Of a stretch of 64,000 bases of DNA, positions 63,720 to 64,000 are shown in pieces. Within the stretch, counting starts at the first letter, position 1; every line of letters starts with the position of its first letter. This DNA comes from Pseudogymnoascus destructans (taxonomy: Eukaryota; Ascomycota; Leotiomycetes; Thelebolales; Thelebolaceae). Where the stretch lies: NCBI RefSeq assembly GCF_001641265.1, contig NW_020167531.1:496001-560000 (forward strand). Reading direction: 5' to 3'. Under the pieces are notes generated by a model. That model was not told the origin of the DNA. It ran no database searches and worked only from the letters and a program-made list of their open reading frames with translations. The translations under genes were made by a program, and so were the position numbers.

Positions 63720-63870
63720 GAGGAAGACAAGGCGTCATGGCGGGCATGGGAAGGCAGGGCATTATTACGGGCATAGGAAGGCAAGGCATCATAGCGGAGT
63801 TATTATGGCGGGCACTTTACTTTCAAGGCGTGTAGACAGAGGAAGGCAAGGCATCACGGCTGGCGCACAG
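63720..63870. repeat. About 27-bp imperfect repeats (AGGAAGGCAAGGCATCA...)
   Basis: AAGGCA(A/G)GGC followed by AT and GGCGGGCAT-like words recurs three to four times. No gene is supported from 63646 to the window end. Confidence 0.7.
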
Positions 63871-64000
63871 CACTTCTTCGAAACTATGACATCAAAACTA
63901 TGATGGGATTGATGCAAATGATGTGATTGATATGAGCGATGTGAATAATGTAAATAGTATAAGGGCAAAAGAACTTAATACCATGCATCACCCTTATAAA

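Overview
The window reads as nuclear DNA of a filamentous ascomycete (Pezizomycotina). Genes are compact, with one to four short GT-AG introns (about 50-100 nt, CTAAC/CTAAT-like branch points). The gene set is fungal, and the retroelements are fungal Gypsy and Copia types. No species can be named from sequence alone.

Layout. 1-5.5 kb is a nest of transposons: a Gypsy gag-pol running off the left edge, inserted in the 5' half of a Copia element (Copia-1), which in turn sits in a broken patatin-NB-ARC-TPR (NLR-type) gene. 6.7-41.8 kb is a gene-rich block: GFA-domain pair (one dead), V-ATPase subunit a, cis-prenyltransferase, a Dsc2/rhomboid-like protein, an ING-type PHD protein, a DPBB membrane protein, an RraA-like protein with a frameshift, a WBP2/GRAM protein, QCR6, two decayed plant-cell-wall hydrolases, mitochondrial-type adenylate kinase, LETM1, SNX4/Atg24, a P4-ATPase flippase, Vps53 and a truncated FAR-17a-like membrane protein. 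41.8-55.9 kb is a second transposon nest: the 3' half of Copia-1, the second half of the same NLR, a hAT element carrying a decayed histone H3 gene, solo LTRs of three families, and a complete Copia-2 with matching target duplications. 55.9-64 kb holds a GPI-type protein, CPSF30/Yth1, a GH18 chitinase-like protein lacking its catalytic glutamate, simple-repeat arrays, two tRNA-Leu(CAG) genes and a fungal coiled-coil gene with an internal stop.

Main result. The two Copia-1 halves lie about 37 kb apart in opposite orientation. The 5' LTR ends at GATAT (plus strand) and the 3' LTR at ATATC, which is the same 5-bp target duplication, and each half is flanked by a complementary half of one NLR gene. 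The simplest reading is that one Copia insertion in an NLR was later cut inside the element by an inversion that carried the whole gene block. The right breakpoint falls in the start of the FAR-17a-like gene. The second notable item is the hAT element (perfect 8-bp duplication) with a histone H3 pseudogene and several genes whose introns share one short tandem motif.

Housekeeping genes here serve vacuolar acidification (V-ATPase a), dolichol synthesis, Golgi/endosome traffic (Vps53, SNX4, P4-ATPase), mitochondria (QCR6, LETM1, adenylate kinase) and chromatin/RNA processing (ING, CPSF30). They are not an operon-like or biosynthetic cluster.
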